DNA from: an uncultured Tateyamaria sp.
Lineage (GTDB): Bacteria > Pseudomonadota > Alphaproteobacteria > Rhodobacterales > Rhodobacteraceae
Direction: 5' to 3'
Assembly: GCF_947503465.1 (NCBI RefSeq)
Contig: NZ_CANNDN010000003.1
Location: forward strand, 248,001 to 312,000
DNA length: 64,000 nt
This document shows positions 34,183-43,900 of this stretch, in pieces. The notes under the pieces were generated by a model. It worked only from the letters and a program-made list of their open reading frames with translations, ran no database searches and was not told the DNA's origin. Position 1 is the first letter of the stretch, and every line of letters begins with the position of its first letter. A program made the translations under genes and the position numbers.

Positions 34183-36944
34183 TGGTGATTGGCCCCATCG
34201 GCTTTGCCGCGCCGTGGTTGTTGGTCGCGCTGATCGCGCTGCCTGTGCTGTGGCTGATCCTGCGGGCCATACCGCCTGCGCCCATCCGCCAGCGCTTTCC
34301 CGGAGTGGCGCTGCTGCTGGGCCTTCAGGACGACGAAAGCGTGTCGGATCGCACGCCTTGGTGGCTGTTGCTGATCCGGATGCTTGCGGTGGCGGCGATG
34401 ATCATTGGGCTGGCCGGGCCGGTCCTGAACCCGGAAGACGATGGCACTGCGGGCGACGGCCCCCTGCTGATCGCGGTGGACGGCACGTGGGCCGGGGCCG
34501 CGCGTTGGGCGCGGCTGACCGAAGCGCTGGATACGGAGTTGCGCCGCGCGGGGGCAGGCGGGCGCGAGGTTGCGCTGCTGGATCTGGCCGACCCTGAACA
34601 GCCCGTGTTCCGCGCGGCAAACACAGTGGCGACCACCCTGCCAGGACTTGCGCCATCCCCGTGGCAACCCGCCGAGGCCGACGCCATCGCCGCGATCCTG
34701 CCGGAGGGTGGGTTCGAAACGGTGTGGTACAGCGATGCGCTGGACTATTCCGCGCGCGCGGAGCTGCTGAACGTGTTCCAGTCGCGCGGCGCGGTGCGTG
34801 TGGTGCAAAGTGCCACGGACATCATCGCGTTGACCCCCGCCGCCTATGTGGATGGCGTGGTTGAAGTGACCGCGGTGCGCGCCGATGGTGGGCCTGAACG
34901 GGGCGTCAGCATTCTGGCGCAGGGCCGTGACCCGGCGGGCAATGCCACCATTCTGGCCACTGCCAATGCCGTCTTTGACGCCGGTGCCGTGACGGCCACC
35001 ACATCCCTGTCCCTTCCGGCGGAATTGCGCGCCCGCGTGACCCGGTTCGAGGTGGCCAATGCCCGCTCTGCCGGGGCGGTCACGCTGGTCGATGACAGTC
35101 TGAGGCGGCGCGAGATCGCCATGATTGCGGGCCGCGAAGGGCGCGAAGGGCTGGAGCTGCTATCGCCGCTGCATTACCTTGAGCGTGCGCTTGCCCCGAA
35201 TGCGGACCTGTTGCGCGGATCACTTGGCGACGTGTTGCCCGCCAACCCGGATGTGATTGTTTTGGCCGATGTCGCCACCCTTGCCGATGGCGAGGCCGAG
35301 GCCATTCTGGACTGGGTTGATCAGGGTGGTTTGCTGCTGCGCTTTGCCGGGCCGCGCGTCGCCGCCAGCGATATCAGTCGCGGTGACGAGGACCCGTTGA
35401 TGCCCGTGCGCCTGCGTGCCGGCGGGCGGTCCGTGGGTGGAGCCATGAGTTGGGGGTCGCCCAAGACGCTGGCCCCGTTCCGCGAAAATTCGCCCTTCTT
35501 TGGCCTGTCTGTACCGCAGGACGTCGCGATCACCGCGCAGGTCATGGCGCAGCCGGACCCAACGCTTGCCGAGCGCGTCATTGCAGAACTGAGCGACGGC
35601 ACGCCGCTTGTCACCCGCAAGCGGACCGGTCAGGGGCAGATCGTGCTGTTCCACGTGACCGCCAATGCCGAATGGTCGTCCCTGCCCCTGTCGGGCCTGT
35701 TTGTCGAGATGCTGGAGCGGCTGGCCGTATCGGCCACAGCCGGGTCGCCCGAGGCGGGTGATCTTGAGGGCACGATCTGGACCCCGGAGATTGTCATGGA
35801 TGGATTTGGAGCCCTGCGCGATGCAGGGGCAATGCCCGGTGTGCCCGGCCCCGCATTGGTAAGCGCGCCCACTGGGCCCGCGTTGCTGCCGGGTGTCTAT
35901 ACGTCCGGGGACCGTGCCCTGGCCCGCAACGTGTTGACCGCCGAGGCGACCCTGGCCCCCGCCACATGGCCTGCGGATGTGCCTGTGACCGGTCTGGTGG
36001 CCGCGCCGGAACGCCCGTTGGGCGGGATGCTGTTGGCCGCCGCCATCGGCTTGCTTCTGGCGGATGTTCTGGCATCGCTGGCCTTGTCCGGGCGCCTGAC
36101 GGGCCGCGTGCGTGCCACTGCGTCGGCCCTTGTTGCCGCCACGCTGCTGTTTGGTGTGACAGCACCGGGGGCACAGGCGCAGGAGGATCCCGCGGACGAG
36201 ATTGCCGCTGCCGCCGAGGTTGTGCTGGCCCACGTCATCACGGGCAACCCGGAGGTGGACGAGATTGCCGAAGCGGGTTTGCGCGGCCTGTCCGACACGC
36301 TGTTTTTCCGCACTTCGGTCGAACCTGCCGCCCCCTTTGCCGTTGATCTTGAGATGGATGAGCTGGCGTTCTTTCCCATTCTCTACTGGCCCGTCACCCC
36401 GGATCAGCCGCGCCCCAGCCAAGAGGCCTATGCCAAGCTGAATGATTACCTGCGTTCGGGCGGGTTGATCCTGTTTGATACGCGCGATGGCGACATTGCG
36501 GGCTTTGGCGGATCGACACCCAATGGCCGCAAGTTGCAGGATCTGGCGGCCCCGCTGGACATTCCGGCGTTGGAACCTGTGCCGCGTGATCACGTGCTGA
36601 CCCGCACCTTTTACCTGTTGCAGGACTTTCCCGGCCGTCACCTGAATGGCGAGGTTTGGGTCGAAGCCGCCCCTCCGGGGGCCGAGCAGGTCGAGGGGAT
36701 GCCGTTTCGCAATCTCAATGACGGGGTGACGCCCGTGGTGATCGGCGGCAATGACTGGGCGGCCGCCTGGGCGGTGACCCCAACCGGTCAGGCGCTGTTG
36801 CCCATCGGTCGCGGATTTGGCGGGGAACGGCAACGCGAGCTGGCCTACCGCTTTGGCGTGAACCTTGTGATGCATGTGCTGACCGGAAACTACAAAAGCG
36901 ACCAGGTCCATGTGCCTGCCCTGCTGGATCGGTTGGGCCAATGA
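34179..36944 (+). CDS. BatA-like N-terminal plus DUF4159 membrane protein
   Basis: This 921-residue protein has an N-terminal double transmembrane unit (IGFAAPWLLVALIALPVLWLILRAIPPAP; ALLLG, PWWLLLIRMLAVAAMIIGLAGP) of the BatA/aerotolerance regulator type. A large periplasmic region follows with GASE-like segments (DVIVLADVATLADGEAEAILDWVDQGGLLLRFAGPR), then a transmembrane segment near residue 620. The C-terminal DUF4159 domain includes EMDELAFFPILYWPVTPDQPRPS and LNDYLRSGGLILFDTRDGD. It starts with ATGA overlapping DUF58 and ends with ATGA into the next gene. It is a typical member of the MoxR/DUF58 envelope module; function unknown. Confidence 0.88.
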   Translation: MMVIGPIGFAAPWLLVALIALPVLWLILRAIPPAPIRQRFPGVALLLGLQDDESVSDRTPWWLLLIRMLAVAAMIIGLAGPVLNPEDDGTAGDGPLLIAVDGTWAGAARWARLTEALDTELRRAGAGGREVALLDLADPEQPVFRAANTVATTLPGLAPSPWQPAEADAIAAILPEGGFETVWYSDALDYSARAELLNVFQSRGAVRVVQSATDIIALTPAAYVDGVVEVTAVRADGGPERGVSILAQGRDPAGNATILATANAVFDAGAVTATTSLSLPAELRARVTRFEVANARSAGAVTLVDDSLRRREIAMIAGREGREGLELLSPLHYLERALAPNADLLRGSLGDVLPANPDVIVLADVATLADGEAEAILDWVDQGGLLLRFAGPRVAASDISRGDEDPLMPVRLRAGGRSVGGAMSWGSPKTLAPFRENSPFFGLSVPQDVAITAQVMAQPDPTLAERVIAELSDGTPLVTRKRTGQGQIVLFHVTANAEWSSLPLSGLFVEMLERLAVSATAGSPEAGDLEGTIWTPEIVMDGFGALRDAGAMPGVPGPALVSAPTGPALLPGVYTSGDRALARNVLTAEATLAPATWPADVPVTGLVAAPERPLGGMLLAAAIGLLLADVLASLALSGRLTGRVRATASALVAATLLFGVTAPGAQAQEDPADEIAAAAEVVLAHVITGNPEVDEIAEAGLRGLSDTLFFRTSVEPAAPFAVDLEMDELAFFPILYWPVTPDQPRPSQEAYAKLNDYLRSGGLILFDTRDGDIAGFGGSTPNGRKLQDLAAPLDIPALEPVPRDHVLTRTFYLLQDFPGRHLNGEVWVEAAPPGAEQVEGMPFRNLNDGVTPVVIGGNDWAAAWAVTPTGQALLPIGRGFGGERQRELAYRFGVNLVMHVLTGNYKSDQVHVPALLDRLGQ

Positions 36945-38983
36945 CCGGGACCGTTCTGTTTGATCCGCTTCTTCCGTGGCCCGTGCTGGCGATTGTTGCC
37001 GCTTTGGCGGTGGCCGGCGTTGTTTTGGCCCTGATCCGGGGCCTGAACGGCTGGGCCCTGCGGGGCATGGCCGCGTTGGTGGTGCTGGCCGCCCTTGCCG
37101 GTCCGTCCCTGCAACAGGAAGACCGTGCGCCCCTGTCCGACATCGTGATCCTGGCCGAGGATGAAAGCGCGAGCCAGCGCCTGCGGGACCGCCCGGACCA
37201 GACGGCCTCTGCCGCCGATGCGATCGAAGCGGCCCTGTCGGCGCGCGAGGACACCGAGGTGCGCCGCATCACCGTGCCGGATGGCGAAGAGGATGCAGGC
37301 ACGCGCCTGATGTCCGCGCTGTCCGATGCGCTGGCCGAAGAACCGCGCGCCCGGGTTGCGGGTCTGATCGCGCTGAGTGACGGGCAGGTGCATGACGCCG
37401 ACCTGCCGCTGGACCTGCCTGCGCCGCTGCACCTGCTGCTGACGGGCCGCGAGACCGATTGGGACCGCCGCCTGCTGGTCAAGAATGCCCCCGCCTTTGC
37501 CATCATCGGCGAGCCGGTGACCCTGACCCTGCGCATCGAAGACATGGGCGCTGTCCCCGCGGGGGCAGACGTGGCCCCGCTGGACATTTCTGTTGATGGC
37601 GCGCCGCCGCAGCGGTTCAACGTGCGGGTGGGCGAGGATATCGAACTGCCCATCAGCCTGCCACATGGCGGGCGCAACGTGATCCAGTTCACCGTGCCCG
37701 AGGCCGACGGCGAATTGACCGACCGCAACAACACCGCGCTGATCCAGATGAACGGCGTGCGTGACCGGTTGCGCGTCCTGCTGGTGTCGGGTGAGCCTCA
37801 TGCAGGCGGGCGCACGTGGCGCAACCTGCTGAAATCCGACAGTTCCGTAGATCTGGTCCACTTCACCATCCTGCGCCCGCCCGAAAAGCAGGACGGCGTG
37901 CCGGTGGGCGAGCTGTCCCTGATCGCCTTCCCCACCCGCGAGCTGTTTCTGGAGAAGATCGACGATTTCGACCTGATCATCTTTGATCGGTACAAGCGGC
38001 GCGGCATCCTGCCCGCTCTGTATCTCGACAATGTCGCCCGTTACATCCGGGATGGCGGGGCCGTTCTGGTCGCCGCCGGTCCGGACTTTGCCAGCGCCGA
38101 CAGCCTGTATCGCTCGCCCCTTGGGTCGGTGATCCCGGCGCAACCGTCGGCGCGGGTGCTTGAGGAAAGTTATCGCCCGACCGTGTCCGAACTGGGTGAA
38201 AAGCACCCGGTCACCACTGGCCTGCCCGAGGCCGGGGATTGGGGTCGCTGGTTGCGCCAGATCGACGTCGAGGCGCAATCCGGCAGTGTTGTCATGGAAG
38301 GCGTCGATGGCCGCCCCCTGCTGATCCTCGACCGGGTGGACGAGGGCCGTGTGGCGCTGCTTGCCTCGGACCATGCGTGGCTGTGGAACCGCGGATACGA
38401 AGGCGGCGGGCCGCAGCTGGAGTTGCTGCGCCGTCTGGCCCACTGGATGATGAAGGAACCTGAACTGGAGGAAGAGGCGCTGACCGCGACAGCCACAGGC
38501 CAGTCAATGCGGATCGAGCGCCGGAGCCTGTCGGACACCGTCCCGCCGGTGACCATAACGGACCCCTTGGGCAACGTGGTCACGCTGGAGATGACCGAGG
38601 CCGGACCGGGCCGGTTCACGACCCCCTTTGAGGGGCCGGAAATTGGTTTGTATCGACTGGAAAACGGCGAAGCGAAGACCGTGATCGGCCTTGGCCCCGC
38701 CGCGCCGAAAGAATTCGAAGAGACAATCGCGACCGGTGCATTGCTGGCCGCCCGGGTCGAAGGCACGCGCGGGGGCGTTCTGCGCCTGGAAGAGGGCACG
38801 CCGCGCATTCGGACCGTGCGCGAGGGGCGGCCTGCGGCCGGGCGCGGCTGGATCGGGATCACGCCGCGCGGCGCTTACGAGACGCAGGACGTGCGCCAGA
38901 TGGGCCTGTTGCCGCCCTGGCTTGTGCTGCTGCTTGCCTCGGGCTTTATCGTTGCGGCCTGGCTGCGCGAAGGACGACGTTGA
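36941..38983 (+). CDS. Membrane protein with glutamine-amidotransferase-like domain
   Basis: This 680-residue protein has two N-terminal transmembrane helices (PVLAIVAALAVAGVVLALI, LRGMAALVVLAALAGP), a VWA-like stretch with IVILAEDESASQRLRDRPDQT, and a middle domain around RVLLVSGEPHAGGRTWRNLLKSD and DFDLIIFDRYKRRGILPALYLDNVARYIRDGGAVLVAAGP. The last of these is the class I GATase-like fold without a visible catalytic Cys. A C-terminal helix follows (PPWLVLLLASGFIVAAWL). It is the terminal gene of the MoxR operon; the next gene is convergent, 32 bases away. Confidence 0.85.
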   Translation: MTGTVLFDPLLPWPVLAIVAALAVAGVVLALIRGLNGWALRGMAALVVLAALAGPSLQQEDRAPLSDIVILAEDESASQRLRDRPDQTASAADAIEAALSAREDTEVRRITVPDGEEDAGTRLMSALSDALAEEPRARVAGLIALSDGQVHDADLPLDLPAPLHLLLTGRETDWDRRLLVKNAPAFAIIGEPVTLTLRIEDMGAVPAGADVAPLDISVDGAPPQRFNVRVGEDIELPISLPHGGRNVIQFTVPEADGELTDRNNTALIQMNGVRDRLRVLLVSGEPHAGGRTWRNLLKSDSSVDLVHFTILRPPEKQDGVPVGELSLIAFPTRELFLEKIDDFDLIIFDRYKRRGILPALYLDNVARYIRDGGAVLVAAGPDFASADSLYRSPLGSVIPAQPSARVLEESYRPTVSELGEKHPVTTGLPEAGDWGRWLRQIDVEAQSGSVVMEGVDGRPLLILDRVDEGRVALLASDHAWLWNRGYEGGGPQLELLRRLAHWMMKEPELEEEALTATATGQSMRIERRSLSDTVPPVTITDPLGNVVTLEMTEAGPGRFTTPFEGPEIGLYRLENGEAKTVIGLGPAAPKEFEETIATGALLAARVEGTRGGVLRLEEGTPRIRTVREGRPAAGRGWIGITPRGAYETQDVRQMGLLPPWLVLLLASGFIVAAWLREGRR

Positions 38984-39014
38984 GCCACGCCGATACGTGA
39001 GAAGCTGGCTCTGC

Positions 39015-40967
39015 TCAGGGCCGGACCTCGACCGCTGACCGGTTGGCCCGCCCGGCGGCGTCAATCACGGCGATGTCCGAAAATCCAAGGTCCAGTTGCC
39101 CGATATCGATCTGCCGATCCCGGACCTGCGCCGCAACGACCTGTCCGTTGACCAGCACCGTCAGCGGCAACACGCCACCGGCCACCTTGACCACGGCATC
39201 CGCCTGCCCCAACCGTGCGCCGTCGGGCGGGAACACCAGCGCCGGGCCTGTGCCCGCGCCATGCGCCGGGCCGAACCGTTGCAAGTTGGGCGGCAGGTCC
39301 GCCGTCGCCAACCGCAGGGTGTCTGGCGGGGGCGGAGGGGCCGGGGCCAGCTGCGGTTTGAGCCGCCCGAATGCCTCGAACAGGAGTGGCGCGGCATGGG
39401 CACCGCCAAAGGCGCCCGGCACCGGCGTGCCATCGGGCCGCCCCATCCAGACGCCAATGACGTGCTGGCCGTCATAGCCGATCGCCCACGCATCCCGATG
39501 CCCATAGGACGTGCCCGTCTTGTACGCCAGCCCCGCAGGCGCACCGGGCGGCGGCGCAATGCCCCGCAGGATGTCCCCCACCTGCCATGCCGCACGGGGC
39601 GCGATCAGCGTCCTGTCCGAGGCCGCGAGGTGGCCGTAGACCGTGACCAGATCCTGAAGGCTCAGGCCCACACCGCCCAGCGCCACCGCCAGCCCGGCCT
39701 GTCCGCCGGGCAGTTTCGGTTCTGCGCCCAGCGCCCGCAGCGCGGCCATCACCCGTTCGGGTCCCAGCGCATCGGTCAATGCGACGGGCGGAATGTTGAG
39801 GGATTGTGTCAGCGCCTGCCGCGCCGTGACATCGCCCCGAAACACGCCGTCAAAGTTTTGCGGCGCATAGCTGCCGAACCGCGTGGGCCGGTCCGCAAAG
39901 ACCGTTTCGGGATGCGCCAGCCCCCGGTCGAATGCCAGCGCGTAGATCAGGGGTTTGAGGGTGGAACCGGGGCTGCGCTTGGCCCGCGTCATGTCGACAA
40001 AGCCCGGTGCACCCCCCGCATCGGAATAGTCGGGGCTGCCGATGCGCGCCAACACCTCGCCGCTTTGGTGGTCCAGGACCATCAGCGCCAGCGATGTGCC
40101 CCGTGCCTGCCCGGACGCGTGAATGCGGGCCAGCCTTTCAAGGTCCCGTTGCAGCGGCAGGGACAGCGTGGTGTCAAAGCGCTGTGTCTGGCTGTCGGCT
40201 GCCCGCAGGGCGTCTGCCTGGTGTGGTGCGTGCAGCGGCAGGGCCCGGGCCGTGCGTGGCACCGGTGCCTGCGTCGGGTCGGCCCCGATACGGGCAAGCA
40301 CCCGGTTCCGCGCCATCTGTGCCGCCTGCGGATACCGGTCGGGCCGCCGCGCCTCGGGCGCTTGCGGCAGGGCCACCAGCAGCGCCGCTTCGGCCTCGGT
40401 CAGCCTGTGGGGTTCCTTGCCGAACCATGTGAACGTCGCGCTGCGCACCCCTTCGATCCGCCCGCCATAGGGCGCGTGCTGAAGGTAGAGATGCAGGATA
40501 TCATCCTTGCTGAACCGCCGTTCCAGCGCCCAGGCCACCCGCATCTGTCGCAGCTTTCCCCGGGCGGACCCGGTTCCCGAATTCTCGAGCAGGCGTGCCA
40601 CCTGCATCGTGAGCGTGGACCCGCCCGACACCACCCGCCCGGACCACAGCGCCTGCCCCACGGCCCGCAACATCGCGCGGGTGTCCACGCCGTTGTGGCG
40701 GCGGAACCGCTTGTCCTCGTAGGCGATCAGCATGTCTGTCAGCCGTGGGTCCACGCCGCCACGCGGCACGGCCAGCCTGATCCGTCCCTCCTCGACCGCG
40801 AAGGCCCGCATGAGCCGACCGGTGCGGTCCACCATTTCGACCGACGTGTCGGTCAGGGTGGCAGGCAGGACCGTGCGGGCCACCCAGGCGTCCCAGGTGT
40901 CAAGCAGGCCGGCCGTGGCCAGCATCACAGCCGCAACGGCAACCAGGGGCCGGTGCGGTCGTTTCAT
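39015..40967 (-). CDS. pbpC: Penicillin-binding protein 1C
   Basis: This 650-residue protein has an N-terminal membrane anchor (VAVAAVMLATAGLLDTW). The transglycosylase domain has LTDMLIAYEDKRFRRHNGVD and GGSTLTMQVARLLE. The transpeptidase domain has SPGSTLKPLIY (SxxK), a QSLNIP block (SxN) and YKTGTSYG (KTG). The C-terminal extension of the PbpC type (LQRFGPAHG to the end) is about 100 residues. It polymerises and crosslinks peptidoglycan. It is somewhat shorter than the enterobacterial protein. The start overlaps the stop of the alpha-2-macroglobulin gene as ATGA, the classic pairing of the two genes. Confidence 0.93.
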   Translation of the reverse strand: MKRPHRPLVAVAAVMLATAGLLDTWDAWVARTVLPATLTDTSVEMVDRTGRLMRAFAVEEGRIRLAVPRGGVDPRLTDMLIAYEDKRFRRHNGVDTRAMLRAVGQALWSGRVVSGGSTLTMQVARLLENSGTGSARGKLRQMRVAWALERRFSKDDILHLYLQHAPYGGRIEGVRSATFTWFGKEPHRLTEAEAALLVALPQAPEARRPDRYPQAAQMARNRVLARIGADPTQAPVPRTARALPLHAPHQADALRAADSQTQRFDTTLSLPLQRDLERLARIHASGQARGTSLALMVLDHQSGEVLARIGSPDYSDAGGAPGFVDMTRAKRSPGSTLKPLIYALAFDRGLAHPETVFADRPTRFGSYAPQNFDGVFRGDVTARQALTQSLNIPPVALTDALGPERVMAALRALGAEPKLPGGQAGLAVALGGVGLSLQDLVTVYGHLAASDRTLIAPRAAWQVGDILRGIAPPPGAPAGLAYKTGTSYGHRDAWAIGYDGQHVIGVWMGRPDGTPVPGAFGGAHAAPLLFEAFGRLKPQLAPAPPPPPDTLRLATADLPPNLQRFGPAHGAGTGPALVFPPDGARLGQADAVVKVAGGVLPLTVLVNGQVVAAQVRDRQIDIGQLDLGFSDIAVIDAAGRANRSAVEVRP

Positions 40968-43900
40968 TCGGTCACCACGACGCGGCCCGTGTCGGTCACG
41001 GCCCGGTATTCGGCGCGGTACATGTCTTCGACCAGTGCCGCGGGGTGGTGGAAGTCACCCGGGCTGACAGCGCGCGCGACATAGGCCAGCCGGAAGGGAT
41101 CGGCGCTGCGGTGGTTCACTGCGGCCAGGAACCGGTCCGAACGGAACTCGGCATGTTCGGTATCCGCGGTTTGCAGCCAGTCCAACCCCGCCACGTCGCC
41201 CGAACGGATGAGGTTGGGATTGTCGATCTCGATCCCGGCGGGCAGCGGGTCATCGACCATCAGCCGCGCGCCCACCTCTTCGAAAGGCGTCACGGTCAGT
41301 ACGATCACGCGCCGTTCCCCGACCGCCCATGGGCCGGTTGCGGGTGCTCCGTCCATGTCAAAGGCGGCGCGGCTGATGGCATAGCCGTACCCGCCCGCCG
41401 CTGGTGCCACCGTGGGCACGCCGTAGGTGGTCAGCGTCACGTCCTGCGCCTGCCCCGACACGTTGCGGATGGTCGCCGGCGCGTCCCCGGCCACGCGGCT
41501 TTGCACCACGGGGCCCGACACGGGCGCGTCGTTCACCGAGACGACCGGCGCGGCTGTGCCCGTGCGCAGCGCCTGTGCCGCCATCAGCACCTGTGCCGCC
41601 TCCTGTGTGGAATAGGGGCTGCCCGTGGCGATCACACCGGCCAGTTGCGACTGGTCGACACGCGTGCTGCCCGCCTCTGCCGCAAGGTGCAGAAGGCCCG
41701 CCGCGTCCCGGCGCGCCGTGCCGTAATCCGACCGCCAGCCCGCCGTGGAGGTGCCTCGCAGCGCCAGGTCCTGCGCCAGACCAAAGAGCCTGTCGGCCCG
41801 CGTCTGTTCGCCGTAACTGGCCAGCGCCGCACCCAGTTGCGCGCGCGCCAGTGGCGTGCTGAACGCTTCGGCCTTGGTGTCGGCATAGTAGCGCAGATCC
41901 CCGATCGAGGCCGACCCCGACCGGGCCAGCACCATGAGGGCATAGGCGACATCCTCGCCGCCGCGATCGAAATCCGGGGCGTAGTTGATCCGGTTGCGCA
42001 GGTTGTCCAGCGCCAGCCGCAATGCCCGGTCCGGCACCGCGTGGCCCTGATCCTGCGCACGGCTGAGGAAGTCGGTGACGTAGGCGTCCAGCCAGAAATC
42101 CCCGGACTGTGCCCGCCAGAGGCCAAAGGCCCCGTTGCTGGCCTGACGCGTCAGCACGCGCCGGATGGCCGTGGCGATCCGGTCGTTGACGTCCGACAGC
42201 CCCGCCGCCTGCGCCGTCTGCGGGACATAGAGCAAGGGCAACGCCGCCGAGGTCACCTGTTCGGTGCAGCCATAGGGATAGCGGTCAAGCTGCTGCAGAA
42301 GCCCCGGCATGTCGAACCGCGCAAGTGGTCCGGCCGCCAGGGTCGCCCGCGCCGATCCGGGGCGCAGGTTGGCCAGGACATTGTCGTCAAAGGTCAGCGC
42401 CTCACCTGCCGCCAGCGTCAGGCGGCGGGTCGTGGCGACCGTTGGGTCGTTGGACCGGACGCCGAGGGACAGCGATTTGCGCAGGACCGTTCCATCGGGG
42501 GTTGTCAGGGCGATGTCGATGCCGTGATCACCGACCACATCCGCCGACAGCGGCAGGGACAGCCGCACCGTGCCCTGCTCGGACAGGTCGATGCCGTCGG
42601 GGCCGGTCCCGACCGTCACGCCATTTGCCGTCACTTGTAGCGGCATCGCACCTGCCGCCCCGGCCGCATGCACGAATTCCAGCTGCAGGCGACTTTGATC
42701 ACCGGGGGCAAGGAAGCGCGGCAGGGCGGCAGAGATCACCACCGGATCGCGGGCGATCACATCCTGCACGGCCTGACCGACGCCTGTGTCCGACCACGCC
42801 ACGGCCATCAGGCGGATGGTGCCGTTGAAGTTCGGGCGCGGCACCGTCACGCGGGCCACCCCATCTGTCCCCACGGGGACAGGACCGGAGAAGGCGGCCA
42901 TCACCGCCTCGGTCGGAGGTGGGCCTTGTCGGGTCATCGCGTTGCCTGCATCGCCGCCCGACCGCACCGTGCCCAGCGCGCCGCTGCGCCCGTCGATCAG
43001 CCGTCCGTAGACATCGCGCAGGTCAACGCCCAGACGGCGTTGCCCGAAATAGTGCCCTTGGGGGTCCGGCGCGTCGAATCCGGTGAGGTTGAGGATACCC
43101 ACATCCACCGCCGCCAGCGTCACGTGGCCCGCCGCACCGTTCAGGCCATCCACCCGCACCGCGACCTCTGTCGTGCCGGGTTGGCCATCCACCGCGGCCG
43201 GGGCGTCGATGGAGACGGAAAGCGCCTTGGCACCCGGATCAATGGCGGCGTGGGCCAGCCCCAGCACACGGGCCGGACCCGGATCCGTCGCGTCAGCGCT
43301 GCGCAGGACCGACGCAGTGACATAGGCCCCGGTGCCCCAATCCTCGGTCACCTCAAGCGGGATCACGGTTTCGCCCGCCTGCACCGGGATGGCCTGGCGC
43401 GCGATGACCGACCCGGACAGGACTGACACCAGTGCCACGCCGTCATGCGGCGGCACGATGCGCAGCTGTGCGACGTCGCCCACGGCATAGCGGTCCGCAT
43501 CCAGGGACAGCGTCAGACGGTCCGGTGTGGCGCTGCTGTCAGCCCCGCCATACCAGCCCGACGCGAAGGATACGGAACTGGCGGCATAGGCCCCGGCGGC
43601 ACTTTCGACCACCAGTTCGTATTCCCCCCATTCGGTCGGAGCGCTGAGCGTCAGGGGCTCCGTCCCCAGCGTGGCGGTACCCTGCTGCGTCCGGGCGCGT
43701 CGCGTGATCGGTTCCCAGTTCCAGCTGCCAAAAAGCTGGTACCACTGATATCGTGTTTCGATCCGGTTGACCGTCCAGGTGACAGGCAGGTCCGGCGCCG
43801 TGCCCAGGCCGATCACCTCGAACGTGGCGGTCCCGCCTTCCGGCAGGACATCGTCAAAGCCGGGCTTGATCCCGATCATCGGTCCGTTCCGCGCAATGGT

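Noticed and set aside
35220..36941. 573-codon minus-strand open frame
   Set aside because: It is antisense to the DUF4159 gene, has no ribosome binding site and has a composition typical of a shadow.
39096..42640. Very long plus-strand open frames (39096-41084 and 41045-42640)
   Set aside because: They are antisense to pbpC and the alpha-2-macroglobulin gene, whose motifs and binding sites are clear. The plus-strand products are Arg/His/Gln-rich without domains, as expected from high-GC shadow frames.
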